64,000 bases of DNA from Paramacrobiotus metropolitanus (taxonomy: Eukaryota; Tardigrada; Eutardigrada; Parachela; Macrobiotidae): positions 868,001 through 932,000 of the forward strand of contig NW_026570253.1 of the NCBI RefSeq assembly GCF_019649055.1, written 5' to 3'. The translations under genes were made by a program, and so were the position numbers. The first letter of the stretch is position 1. Each line of letters starts with the position of its first letter. Shown here one piece after another: positions 52,030-64,000 of the stretch. The notes below the pieces were generated by a model that worked only from the letters and a program-made list of their open reading frames with translations, did no database searches and was not told the origin of the DNA.

Positions 52030-52851
52030 CTATTGCAAGCATCCTTTAGTGGAAATTTAGTACCTGGTAGACTCCATCAAGGTCGGGAGGGAGAAGTTAA
52101 CAAAAATTCCCTTCTGAGTGAAAGTGAATGCGTCTGAGTGCACAAAAGCCATAAATTCACTTTTTATTCTATCTGCGTTTTAGCGTATTTTCGGATCATT
52201 TTGTTTCGTTGAAGGAATAAGATGTTAACTAAATAGCTGATCGAAATCATTTGAATAAACCGGCCGTAGACTGGAGACCACAAGAAAAGCGGAGGCGAAG
52301 CCGAGGCTGTTTCTTGTATATTAATATTGTACAGATTGTACCCATATACTGTACAATATTGTACCCACTGACCATATTAATATTATTATGTGCATATGCG
52401 CGGATCGTTACAAGGATAAGCGACTCTGCAAATGTGATTAATGTTACGTCACAAGTATCTTGCCCTTAGACTAGAGTAGTGATGTGCAAGTGAACTGGTC
52501 AGCGGTCACTGTTTTCTTTCGAATAATAGTCAGTCGGGTCGAATCGGGGATTTTATTAATAGTTATAGTCTGCAACCTAATTGTACAAAACCCCAAAACA
52601 GCCAGAGCTCTTGCATACAAAAATGGTACAACTTACAGTTTCCACCGCACGTAACGTACGGAGTTCACCTACAGATTACACCACACATAAAAAGGACCAT
52701 AATGCATTTATCCATTTATCTTTTAAGAATCTGACTAGGCAGCATTGTAATCAGCACAACAACGGATTGTCGTGACGAGAGACACTCAGTACAAATTCAT
52801 CGGTTCCGAAAACAGCCACTCCGCATTAGCGACATCTATCTACAAACTTCA
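52030..52851. other. Unique sequence between array and KCNQ 3' end
   Basis: No gene recognised. It resumes AT-rich composition immediately after the last unit. It likely includes the KCNQ 3' untranslated region (minus strand). Confidence 0.5.
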
Positions 52852-55800
52852 TTACGGAATCGGTGCATTAATGTGCAGCTTAATCCCATGCAGATTGCCG
52901 TCGGAGGCACCGGAGTCCTCATCAATAAAAGCCGGTTCATCCTCCTCGGCCGTGCAACTCAACATGGTCACTGGCGACGTATCACACGAGTTGCTGGCGT
53001 GGCTGGCAGCGACCGAAGCCGTCTCCAGGGGCGGCGGCACTTTCACGGGGACCAACAGGGAAGACACGGGATGGATGCCGCTCATACCGGCCGTCGAGAG
53101 CAATGCATCCGCCGAATGGGGCGGCGACAGGTGGTCGTCGGCGCTGGTGTTGACCAGGAGAGCATCTGCCATGCCACTGCCGCCCGGTGAGCCCTCCTCC
53201 ACCGTCTTCATCAGGCCCAGATCGGAGAAGCCGCGGGCGATGGGCCGCAAGGGACGCGGCAGTAAAAGGTCACCTTGGCCTCGCCCGGCGGCAGCGGCGG
53301 CGGTGGCCGTGGTGGTGTTGGCGTCGCCCAGCGGAATGTTGACGAAGACGGGATCACTTGACTGGTGATTGAGCAGTATGGGACGAAGTTTTGCCGGTTT
53401 CTGCGGTGGATTAGCTCGTTTGGCGCCGCCGCCGGCCTCGCTTGATGCAGGATTCCCTGGAGAAGTCTCGTTTGGTGTCTGGTTACGCTGATGGAGCAGT
53501 AGATCGACCAGTGTGTCAATTTTCCCTTCAATATCGTCAACCTAGAAAGCCAAGTATGTTTTTTTACTTCTCCGTTGTGCGCTACGTTCAGTGCCGATTT
53601 AATGCACCAGCGCTGCTTCCTTGTCCTCACTATCGATTATCTAATTCTCCATTTTTCTACTTCCGGCAACTATGTTTGACAATTGACTGAGGTTTTTTTC
53701 AACAAATATCGCTTCGTTTGCTACATACTGACGGAACTGACAAAGCGGAACATCCTTCATACACAGCTCATTAATATGTCGAATTAGGATACATCTTTAT
53801 ATTATCCCTTTTGGAAACGATTGATTTTGAAACGGGCACGCTTCTATCATTTTGACTTTACGCGGTCGATGATGACTTCAAGTCAGCGCTTGTGTTTATT
53901 GCACCACTTTAAAGTTATTTCACCGCAGTAGCGATTGATCGCTCATTACGTTACGGCGTAAATTAATATCGGTTAAAAGCTTACATACGTACCAATGTTT
54001 TATAGATAATTGTGGTGAAACAGTTTTAGCTATAGCTACTGGAAAACATACTTACTTGTCTCTCTATTTTGACGATTCGAGAGGCCAAAGATACCTTAGA
54101 ATCGTAAACATCGAGGGATTTGCTGTTCTGCTTTCCCAAAATTTGATCACAACTGTAAATCAATAAAACTGCGAAAATATATATCTCGTCGTGGCTATAC
54201 ATAATATCATAATACTGATATTTAATTGGACTGCTGCTCATAAGTAGGGGCTATAGTAATGTTACTTTGAATTAAAAACATACCGAAATTACTCGCGATT
54301 CTGCTACTAAAATTGCTCGCAATGCGGAAGTCTCTGAGATGAAATTACGGTTTCTTGTTTACTTCTATATAATAGACTATGGCAGGGGAATTTTCATAAT
54401 GATTGAAAACTACTATGAAATGAAACATTTAATCAAACAGGCAAGCATACCGCGCTTGGAGATTTTTCACTCTGGCCAGAAGGTCAACATGCCCCGCTGA
54501 ATACTGCTCAATAACATCCTTAACGTCATAAGGTTTTAAGGCTTCTCGAAATTTTCTCTTGGCCACAAAGTACTTCATCTTTCTGATGGCGCGGATGGCT
54601 CGCCGTTGCACATCCGTCAGTTGATAATTTCCTCCTATGTCCACCGATGCGGCGTCTTCATCATCTGCAGTGAATATATATGTACATATGGGATAAGCCT
54701 TGTGCGTCAGTTAATCACACTTTGAGCCGCTATCTTCCAGGTACGTGTAAAGGTCAAGCATAACATCAGGCGGAAGTTAACTCCGTTACTATGTTTACTG
54801 CGTCTTATATGCTGTTTTTAATACGCCTTTTTGCAATAATTGATGACGCTTATATTTATACATTAATACGGATTTCATCTTATTATAATTGATCTCCACC
54901 AAATCCTGTCTGATTGTAGATTGGTAACCGTTGTGAGTTTCCAACAGTCATATATGCCTCATGCGTAACGAAATTTCCGCCGATTTTCACACATTAAAGC
55001 TTTTTTTGTACGCATAAAACTTCCAGCACATTTTGAATGGCGTGCAAATGAACATCTGGAAAAGCCTGTGAATTTTTTTTCTGCAGCACTTGCCATTTGA
55101 TTGGGCGGCATCGCAGCGCAGCTGTATTACGTAAGCGCGCATTTGGGAGCGTCATTAAAGTTTTATTTTGCCGCTTCATGACTCTGCTGGGCTCACTAAT
55201 AGCACGAAAGCGGCATTTGCAAGGCTACCTTCTGTCATACATTGATACCGGAAACCTGATAGGTCTTGTTAAATTTTTGACAAACAACTAGGTGTGATGA
55301 CCGGCCTTCTCGTCGTTTGTCACCCGTCCAACTCTGGTGTGTACACACTGTTCCCAAGTTGACATTATCGAAAGAAAAGTTTTCGATTTTTTATAATAAA
55401 CATTTGCAATATCGAACGTTGCTATATATAACGAAGGTATGCTTCCGTAATCAGTTTATATTCGCAAAACTCGAAAATATTCTGTAAAACATATACTGTT
55501 GGTATAAATTTGAAGAATATTCATAACTTTTTCAGATATCATCGAAGTCAGATCCTACATGAAAAAGAGTATTATGATCATGTTCAAGTTCAAACGAGTG
55601 GCGATTGATTTCACGGCATAATATCTCAATATTACGTTATGGAGTCTTGCAATTAATTACCGCATAATGCAAATTGACGTACTTCTGCCCACTGATTACC
55701 TAACTGCGGCACACCGTCAAATTTTGAGCGTCAGTTAATACCTTTTGAAAGCTAAAGGCCGTTTCTTGTATCCCATGTGGCGGCCCGCCCCATAAGGAAC

Positions 55801-58800
55801 GATTCTGTTCAAAATCGGTTTTGTACCTCACATACAAGGGAATTGATGGGATACGCATATGGCGCAGTGCTCATTGTACGGTTGCAGCTCCGGATCGAAA
55901 ACAGCGGGCATTGTAGTTCGTTTGCGCGTTTGGAATTAGTATGTACGAGTACTAATCTAGTACTTGACAGTATAGATATGGGATAGATAGAGTCATTCAT
56001 GGTTTGCTGTTTTGTCATCAATTTTATGGCGTGAGGATTTAAACAGCTTACGCATATAAAAAGCCGCCGGATTTAATCCTAATCAGCCTAAAATTCTCAA
56101 TGCCCACCTGGATCCAATGCTTTGCGGATATCTTCCGTCCGCGTCAGCGCCATCCGCCGACCTTGCAGCGTGGCCGGATTACTGCCCTCCTGCCCAGGGC
56201 GGTTGGCCTGTGCATCCAGCGGTGCACTGAGCGTCTTGCGGGCGGAATTATCCCGTCTCAGCAGATCGGCCGCCGAAGAGCTTTTGCCGTGAATACTGCG
56301 GGAGGGCGTGGCACTTAAGGCACTACTTTTCCCGGCGGACGCGCCCCCAGTGGGCGGTGAGCCGGCATTTGCTCCGGGTGGCCCGACATGGTTGGCATGG
56401 GAGTATTTCGGGCGTTTGATGGTTGAGAAGCGACTGACGAAGGACGTGGAAGAGTGGTGGAATTTGGAGGTGGTCGTGGGCACCACGGCCACACTCTGTT
56501 GCCGGAGTCCGCGCAGATGCGGCTCCCATGTGGCGATGGAGCGGGAGCGCTCGTCGGCGGCGTAGCAGCGCCACATGCACTGGATGAGCAGGGCAGCGGG
56601 GTTCCGGCGACGGATGAGGTGTTTTTGGCGCTGCTGCTGTTGGACTTTCAGCGCAAACCCCGAACCAAGAATGCTCTGTAAAGAAAAGGCAGAACGGTAT
56701 ATGTCACGTGGGCATCCTGGGTGACAGTTGCCGTAGGTGAGACAAAATTAATTACCGCAGGCAATGCAAAAAAGGAAATTCCCATCATTGCACAGATTCC
56801 GGCAATTAACTTGCCTTTCCATGTTGCCGGCACAGTGTCGCCATAACCCACGGTTGCTAATGTTATCTGGCAAAGAGGAGAAAAAATTATCATACAAGCT
56901 GCATTTTTCATCGTATTTCTTGATGCAGCTTTAATATTATGCACAAAAATACAAAATTTTACTTCAAACATATTTATCAGATGCCATCACTTTCCCGACT
57001 AGTGAAGACTGTCATATAGAATCCTTTCTCACAAAATTTTAACATTAGTATTTGTGCGTACAGCAGTAAAGTTCATTGTAATACGTGTCGAATAAGCTGA
57101 AAATTGCGAATGGTTAAAATTACTGTAATGGATGTTTGCAGGTATATAGGTACTTACGACGCCCCACCAAAGCGCATCGGCAAAAGTGTTGAAATGGTTT
57201 TTCTTCTCTTTACAATTATCAATCCATACGCACCATGCGCAGAATTTGAAAGAAGCGCAGACCGCGCAATGCTGACGCGGCAAACACTTGGCCATGACTG
57301 CCGATTCCCAGTACAATAATCGAGGCCACAATTACGATGGTATCTGTACCGGAAGACAGGGAAAAACACACATATATACAGATCAGCTGGTGCTCGGAAG
57401 ATCGCAGAACGTAATCAACTGCAACGCGCCGCGCTGGTGCGCCAATTGTTCCGCTGGACGGAGCGTGTTAATCCGGTTAACAAAAATTCCCCGCCGTATT
57501 AGACGCAGTGCATTATGCCGGTCAATTTTGGGCACAGAACAACGGTACAAGTACACCAGAATTTTTATCATAAAACATTTCCTATTCTCTATTGTTACGA
57601 AAATTGTAAATTAAGACAGAACTACGTAGAACTGCCGAGTGCCGACCAGATGAAAAAATCGTTATGCGCTGGGCTATTACGTTTCAAATAATTTTCATTG
57701 GTGCAGTCGTTTTAAACGATTTGAAATTCACGGTTGGTTCTTGTAGAGTTCAAAATAATATAATAGGTAGGCCACGTTTGATTGCAGAATTTGTGAACAA
57801 TTTTATTATGCAAGCGGAACACTGGCGCTATAATTCGATAACTTGTTAGCGGAAGCAAATAAAAATGCTAGATTGGTAAGCATAGCCTAGCAAAATTTAC
57901 ATGGCTAAACTTTATGTACAACATTTCCTGAAGAGTTGATCGTATTATTACTTACAAGTTACAAGTAACAACAATCAAAATTTGCATATTTAACTTGGAA
58001 AATGTTTTTTTGCGATCAATACAACAACAATCAATAAAAAAGTCTAGCGCTTTGTCGACAGTTCACCGGCTGTATACAGATACAGTGCTGTAGCTACAGT
58101 AGTTATTGTCACAACAATGCCCTTTTGGGGTATTTTTACCAGCCAATCATCACTGGCAGCTGCATCTTTTGAGCACGCATATGACAGTCGACGGCAGAAC
58201 GAGCGATCGCGACCACCTACCTATAATCGTGAACGGTCTTTTAAAGAACAAAATCCTTCCCTGGACGCCCTGGTAGCGGGACCGGCATCCCACCGACCAC
58301 ATACGCAGAAGAAATTCAACCGTAAACCAGACAACGATGATCAATTCCTGTAAAAAAAATTCAACATGACCACTAGGAAAAGGGAAACAGAGAGAGAAAG
58401 AGAACAGCGAATGCCGGCACCATATCATTATGGGCCTATCGATTATCGAATTTGTGGATTTGAGTTAGCCGCACTGTGTGTAGAATTTGCGCTAGAGAAG
58501 CGTTGTCATGTGTAATCAGCAATTCGGGCCCCATGTATTACGTATGAAACACGGATAACATCCCGGGCAAATAAAATTTACTGTATGTATGAAAAATTTG
58601 ATGTTCCAAAACAACGCAAAAATCCAGCATTAGCGTTTGTTTAATTGATTACCGGGTAAGACTACAGCATTACGTACAAAACCTTCATGTTTTGTAAAAC
58701 AAAATGTGCGGCTAATTTCATCTGAGGTGGTTTTGGTCGTACAACTGATCACAAGAATGTACAAAGCTTAGATATTTTGTTACGTTTTATGGCATTGTGG

Positions 58801-59087
58801 AAAAACCCATTAGATAAATTACTGATTTTCTTGTGTCCGTTCCGCGGTTAAAATTAGCAAGATTGTCATAGAGTCATGCGAATGCATGCTAACTACTGAC
58901 AGGAAGTATGAGGAAAATTAACGCCGATATCACACAAAAATTTGGCTGTCAATAAATCAAAATCTGGAATTCTTTCCGAAGTAACGCAGTACATACCATC
59001 CAGAAGAGGGGCTGCTGTGTGGAATCTTCGAAATCCGGCACAGTCGAGATGACTGTCAAGCAAAAACATCCAAAAACGAGAGCAAAA
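52852..59087 (-). CDS. KCNQ: KCNQ-type voltage-gated potassium channel; S5 missing and one frame break, N-terminal exons not found
   Basis: Minus-strand exons: 58997-59087 (S1), 58221-58347 (S2, '[18 protein letters not shown]'), 57234-57343 (S3-S4, '[15 protein letters not shown]'), about 57158-57226 (pore helix, '[12 protein letters not shown]'), 56756-56866 (filter '[15 protein letters not shown]' and S6), 56108-56676 (S6 end, helix A '[13 protein letters not shown]'), 54451-54664 (helix B, '[16 protein letters not shown]'), 54056-54152, and 52852-53541 (assembly-domain coiled coil '[15 protein letters not shown]' and Ser/Pro tail). Two faults are seen. Between S4 and the pore helix there is no S5 and no room for it. 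And at about 56639 one extra A breaks the frame between 'ALKVQ' and the IQ/calmodulin helix; reading on, it stops at 56323. Family identity is firm. Function of this copy is doubtful. Confidence 0.8.
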
Positions 59088-59089
59088 CT

Positions 59090-62000
59090 GTAAATTACAA
59101 CACAGTGCTTTTTTATGAGCCGCATGGAGAAGTCTAAAATTATCTATTTGATCCGTCATGAATGAGCGCTTTCAATTCATATATAATGGGGCTGTTCGTA
59201 AAAACTTTAGAAAAAGTACTTGAGTTCCAACATCGATCCTATAGCTACCGCTACGTACAATGACACAGCATTTTATCAAACTATAAGTTTTCAAAAGTCG
59301 CCATTTATTCGTACGCTTTTTCGCGATGGGTGTTTTTGTTTTTCTAAGCGAGACTCTTCCAAACTACATTTTTCTAAACGAAAGAGGACTGCCGGGGGAT
59401 GCCACTGATTGTTAGAGTAGTAACTGACAAAAATACGGTACTTATTAATACGTGAACATATTTTCCCATGATTTATATTAACTTTTCTCATTCCTTCAGC
59501 CAAAAGTTTCATACGACCTGGATAATTATGTATGGATTAAATTTGGGAGATACCCGTAATTTATTTACAAACGGTATATATTAAGTTTGTTATAGCTGCC
59601 TTTGCTGCTTGATCATTGATATTATTATTACAATCATAAATTATGCTAAACTCTGTATTGTATGTGACTACGTATTCGTATTCGACGATTCGTACAACTC
59701 GCGTATACGGCCTTAAAGACACCATGCACATTGCTTACAAATAGAGTAAAATATTATTATTGTGTCATCGATTACTATATTTTAATATCGATAAGTAAGT
59801 ACATGTTTCACTAAGTCTCACTTTAAGCAGCCTGAACAGCCAAAATATTACATGTATTTCGACAAAAATGTTTGTTGAAACAACATACTCATGTGATTAT
59901 ACAATCACAAATCCAGCCGACAAGATTTCTACCACTTCCGGTGGAGACAGTCACCGGAGCAATGAAAACCAGAGGAATGATGGACAACATCATGCAAACG
60001 TACAGCAAGAAACGGTAAACCGTAACACATATATTTTAAAACCGCCTATTGAAAAATTTTGCATACTAAGTCATATAAGTTACGAATTGTAATAAAGTGC
60101 TCGTATGTGTGGACTTTGCAGTCCGTGGATGTACGACTTTATATGCGAATGGGCGACTGGAACATCATCTATATCCAAGCATATCTGTATATTACCGGGG
60201 CCGTGGCGCTAAAGTGATCTGTGAATAGAGTTGTGAAAAAACCGGAAGACAATCCCTGGGAGACCAGCCCGGGCCCATCAGTCGCTGGCAGGGAATGCCG
60301 GGCAACAGATAAAATAAGCATAACGTGCGTCCTCTTAAGGCAGTTGGCTGCCTTAACGCTTCCAGCAAATATTGGTAAACTGAATAATAAAACGATCTGC
60401 CTAGGGAATCGCCCCGGCCTAACAATCTTCCTCTTTCCGCGCACGCAATTCTTCCGGCGTATATACACAGTAGAAACAACTTGCCCTACAATTCCTCCAT
60501 TTAGCTATGGAATTGTCTGTATGGCACTGCTATCTGTATTGTACAAGCCGGGGAAAAAATTAGGCAAAGAGTGTATGTCACACTCGAATTAGCAGCAACT
60601 TCCTGCACCATATCGGCGCGCGGAGGCCGTGGTCGCGTGAGTTTAAGCCACAGCAGTCATTTAATTTCGGGACCCAGTCCTTTTCATATGTGTGCCGTCT
60701 CAGTTGGGAACTTGGGAATACCAAAACCCTTACTAATTTCGCTCGTCAATTGAAAAATAGCCGCATTTTGGTCAACAATTCGATACTTTATGAATGATTT
60801 GTGGTGCACCGATGTAGTCCGTAACTGTACTTATTTGTACTTACAGCTGCGGCTTTAATTCTTAATAAAAATTTCAGTTTGTGTGGCGGCTCAGGATGAC
60901 GTAAGAAAAACCGCAATAACCCGAGATTGTCGCAGGTGGTGACAGATGTGATAAAAATGTCACAGTGACTATGTGGCCATGTTGTATTGCACAATATGAA
61001 AAACGCAATCGCTGCGCTACAACGCGGATTAAACGATTAAAAGTTATTTTCTGCAGGCAGGCTGCCGTGAAGTACCATAATTCATCGTGTCAGTGGTTAG
61101 AAGCGGATACGAAGTCCATTATACTCTATCCCCGAGTATAGGCCCATCATCTAATTCCGCCGTACGCCACCGCCGTCTCATGATCCCGACTACAATGGAC
61201 TTCTTTACGGAAGCACGGGCTGAGGTTGCCTGAGCTGGCAAAAGACGTCAGCATCGCGAGCGCGCGCGGTTACTCAGGCGGTTGCGGTGGGCCGACACGC
61301 GACGGCCATCTTTCCGCCACTGACCTTTTGACACTGACGGCATCGTAATTATGCACTAACTTAATGCGCGAGACATAAATGTAGCGCTTGCAGTAATTAT
61401 GGAGTCACACTAGATGTGACTTTTGCTGAAACCGAAATAAGAAACGTTTAATTCAGGGAAAGTGACAAGGAAAAATTCAAATGGAATGCAAACACTGCTA
61501 GTCTGCAACGCAAATAAAATTTCCCAAATAAATTTTCCCATTTCCCATAAATCGACGACCCGTAAACCGCTTGAACCAAAGTATTGCAGTGGAAGTAAAA
61601 CATTTTATACTAAAATTCTTTTTTAAATTAAAACAGTGATTTCAATAAACATTAAATATTAATAAGGTAATTGCATAGCAGACATTTCAAGGATTTGAAA
61701 GAGCGCAGACTTTAGCACGCATAATTATACAGCCGAATTTTTCGTCACGTGTGTGCCAAAAATAAAGTTGTCTGTAAGCGTAATTTTATGACACAGCATT
61801 ATCAATGTTACTAAAGAGATGTCTCTCATCCCCAAATTTTTATGTTGACCTAGTAGCGATAAAGCAGTCAAATGCGCAATATGTCGATGCAACATCCTGC
61901 ATTGTTCAGCACTCAGTTATAGATTGGGAAAATTGACTAAACAAGATCGGCTCGTGAGTCGACAAGGCAACATCTACATATCCGTACATATCTGCCGACC

Positions 62001-64000
62001 AGGGCTTCTGCAACGTGCATCATCAATCTTGTTTCTTTTACGTTCATTCAGCTGATCATGAATCCTGTCTGAAGAGGACGCTCTGTGTGAACCAAAGTAA
62101 AAAAGACTTGCGGCATCACTCTATCATCTCCCGGCATCCGCTCGCTCGTTCTCTGTGTACTCGCATATTGTGTGTATTGTATCCACAGAGGAAAATGGCT
62201 AGTGCACCATACAACGGAGTACAAAATGCGCACAGGAAAAGGCTTTAAACTGTTGGCACTTCGCATCATTTGACATAAATGTACGCGACTAGCCCGACTA
62301 GCTGTCGGGTTTAAGCCATAGTAATTGTCGTAAAACGCATACGAGTATGAAACCCAGCTAGACAGGGCACAGCCAACATGGCTTAATAAAACATGGAAGA
62401 GACTAAAAACATATAATACTCCCATTGTCGCACCATACGGCAGCCCGCTGAAAATAGCTGCCGCTCATTCGCAAGGTTATCATCGGGACGATAGAGAGAA
62501 TGTAAACGATTATTTTATGATGAATGACACATTTGAACGTACACAGTCGCATCTGGCATGCGCGCTACTTCTTGCAAAAAATTTACACATGCACTCTCCA
62601 ATCGTTTTGTTTTTACAAATAAATTTACAATATAAAATTCAGTATTCGTATTACAAATTTTATAGGTGGTAATTAATACTGAACTTTTACTCGGATGTCC
62701 GAAAGCAATTTACAAAAACAGTTACTTCCAGCTTTGATTAATTTTTATTTTGCTGGATCGAAAATTCGAAGCATTTCCGAGGGGGAAAATCCCTGACGTG
62801 GCTAATCGTTGAGCGTATTTAATTTACACATTGCCGTTCTCGCGCGCGTCACTTAAACCAGAAAGGCAGCCACACTGGCAGCAGTGCATACAACCAGGGA
62901 AAAGGTCAAATTTGTAGCACATTGAAACAGAATCCGGAATATGTCAACAGAAGTTTCAGTAAATATTATCACCGCTGTGAAATGCATCCAGCATCGCGAG
63001 ATGCTGCTGAATACTGCGGAACGAACCCCGCAGAATCTACTCTAGATGCCGCTGCGAGGAAACATATGTCACCGATTACAACCAGTCACGTTCCGGGCTA
63101 TGGTAATTGGATATACAGCGCAGCAGTTCGGCGTTGTGGCTGGTTCTGCGCGCACGCGCGCAAACGCCTGTTTTGGCAATCAGCTCCGGCGCCAAAGGTG
63201 CATTTTATATACAGTGGCGAATATAAACGTTCCTGTGGACATTAATCACTGGGCACGATATTACGGTTTGCATTGGGAAACGGCGCACACTGGAGAGTCG
63301 CGCGTCCCGTAAACGACTTCCGGCGGAAATTCGCTAGCCCACACCGATTGTGCTACTGCATGTGTTGGGCGCAGTACGTATACTGGATCGGCAAACACCA
63401 GACCAAGAAAACCTAGTTCCAGCGCGTACCCATGTCTGTTTGTATATTGGTTTGGCGTTTCTATCAAATTTAATAGTTTTGAAATAACGCATATATACCA
63501 AATAATAATTATTAAAATTAAAACATATCTGGATTTACTAAAACTGGATATTTACGGATATATATAAATTTTTATTGTATTTTATCAAAAACGCAATACA
63601 AAATCATCCGAAAAAATATCGGACCGTACCGTCTCCATCCTTTGAACTATTGTTAATTAATTAAATTTTATTTAACTAGCGTTGTAGTCAATTGAGCACC
63701 ATGAGCGCCACGTGGCAATAATTAGCAAATATTGTTATTAGATGCTTTATAGTTTTAAGGAATCGTTTAACAAGACTGCGTACGGGTCAGTTTTGCGTGT
63801 AATTAAAAATGAAAGAACGGTGGGAACGTTAGCCGACGCTTGATCGTCCGGGATGCTGCAGCAAATTCCCCGGCGCGAGAATGGCCCATACAATATATAT
63901 CTTGGGATAAACATAATCTCCTTAGCTTTGCTTTGAGCTGTAAACTGGAATTTAATTTGTCCGATCTGCCTGGATGTCAATGGTGATAATCTAGCAGGTA
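59090..64000. other. Region with no supported gene
   Basis: The missing KCNQ N-terminal exon(s) should lie here or beyond the window. Composition is AT-rich except for a GC/CpG-richer patch at about 61140-61330, which could be a promoter or 5' leader, and a small one near 63130-63170. Open stretches here (for example 59868-60092, 62048-62425, 62922-63245) show no recognised motif or consistent splice sites. Confidence 0.4.

Noticed and set aside
52873..53630. Plus-strand and alternate minus-strand frames over the KCNQ tail exon
   Set aside because: The frame continuing from the assembly-domain coiled coil is the consistent one; the others arise from GC-rich composition.
57154..57369. Plus- and alternate-frame open stretches over the KCNQ exons
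   Set aside because: They are shadows of the minus-strand channel exons, which have clear family motifs.
61140..61330. CpG-rich patch as a defined promoter
   Set aside because: Composition alone; no gene could be linked to it, so it is only mentioned in the region note.

Overview
The window is eukaryotic nuclear DNA. Genes are split by GT-AG introns, mostly about 70-900 bp, and lie on both strands. Gene content (GH18 chitinases with type-2 chitin-binding domains, a nuclear receptor, DFFB nuclease, KCNQ channel, AIP co-chaperone, class I PITP) points to an invertebrate animal, most likely an ecdysozoan. The compact genes and short introns would suit a tardigrade or small arthropod, but species is inference. 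Gene models below were built by joining exons by hand at splice sites that keep frame and family similarity.

Layout: 0.7-4.7 kb (+) a formin-like FH3 protein with a proline-rich tail and no FH2 domain; 4.8-5.1 kb a terminal-exon-like segment, part of which recurs at 33.7 kb; 5.1-7.3 kb gene-poor with strong hairpins; 7.7-9.2 kb (+) a nuclear receptor with an intact DNA-binding domain but a frame-broken ligand-binding region, enclosed by a perfect 98-bp inverted repeat (7.3 and 12.7 kb); 9.2-12.8 kb repeats and palindromes; 13.0-14.5 kb (+) TRMT10 tRNA methyltransferase; 14.6-15.8 kb (-) secreted phospholipase A2; 17.1-20.4 kb (-) chitinase with two chitin-binding domains; 22.2-23.7 kb (-) DFFB/CAD apoptotic nuclease; 24.3-25.9 kb (-) a second GH18 protein; 27.6-30.6 kb (+) a complete 10-exon phosphatidylinositol transfer protein; 31.1-32.8 kb (-) AIP; 33.2-33.5 kb (-) a reverse-transcriptase relic.

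From 34.5 to 52.0 kb lies one uninterrupted tandem array of about 340 copies of a 51-bp unit, about 60% GC in an AT-richer background. It has several unit variants and trimer higher-order repeats. Because 51 is a multiple of three, three of six frames stay open for over a thousand codons; frequent indels argue that these are not proteins. Right of it (52.9-59.1 kb, -) is a KCNQ potassium-channel gene in which the S5 segment is missing and one base is extra after S6, so it is a pseudogene, a diverged copy or locally misassembled. 59.1-64 kb has no gene I can support.

The genes do not form one pathway. They are mostly housekeeping or signalling genes. The two GH18 genes and DFFB share a strand and are adjacent.
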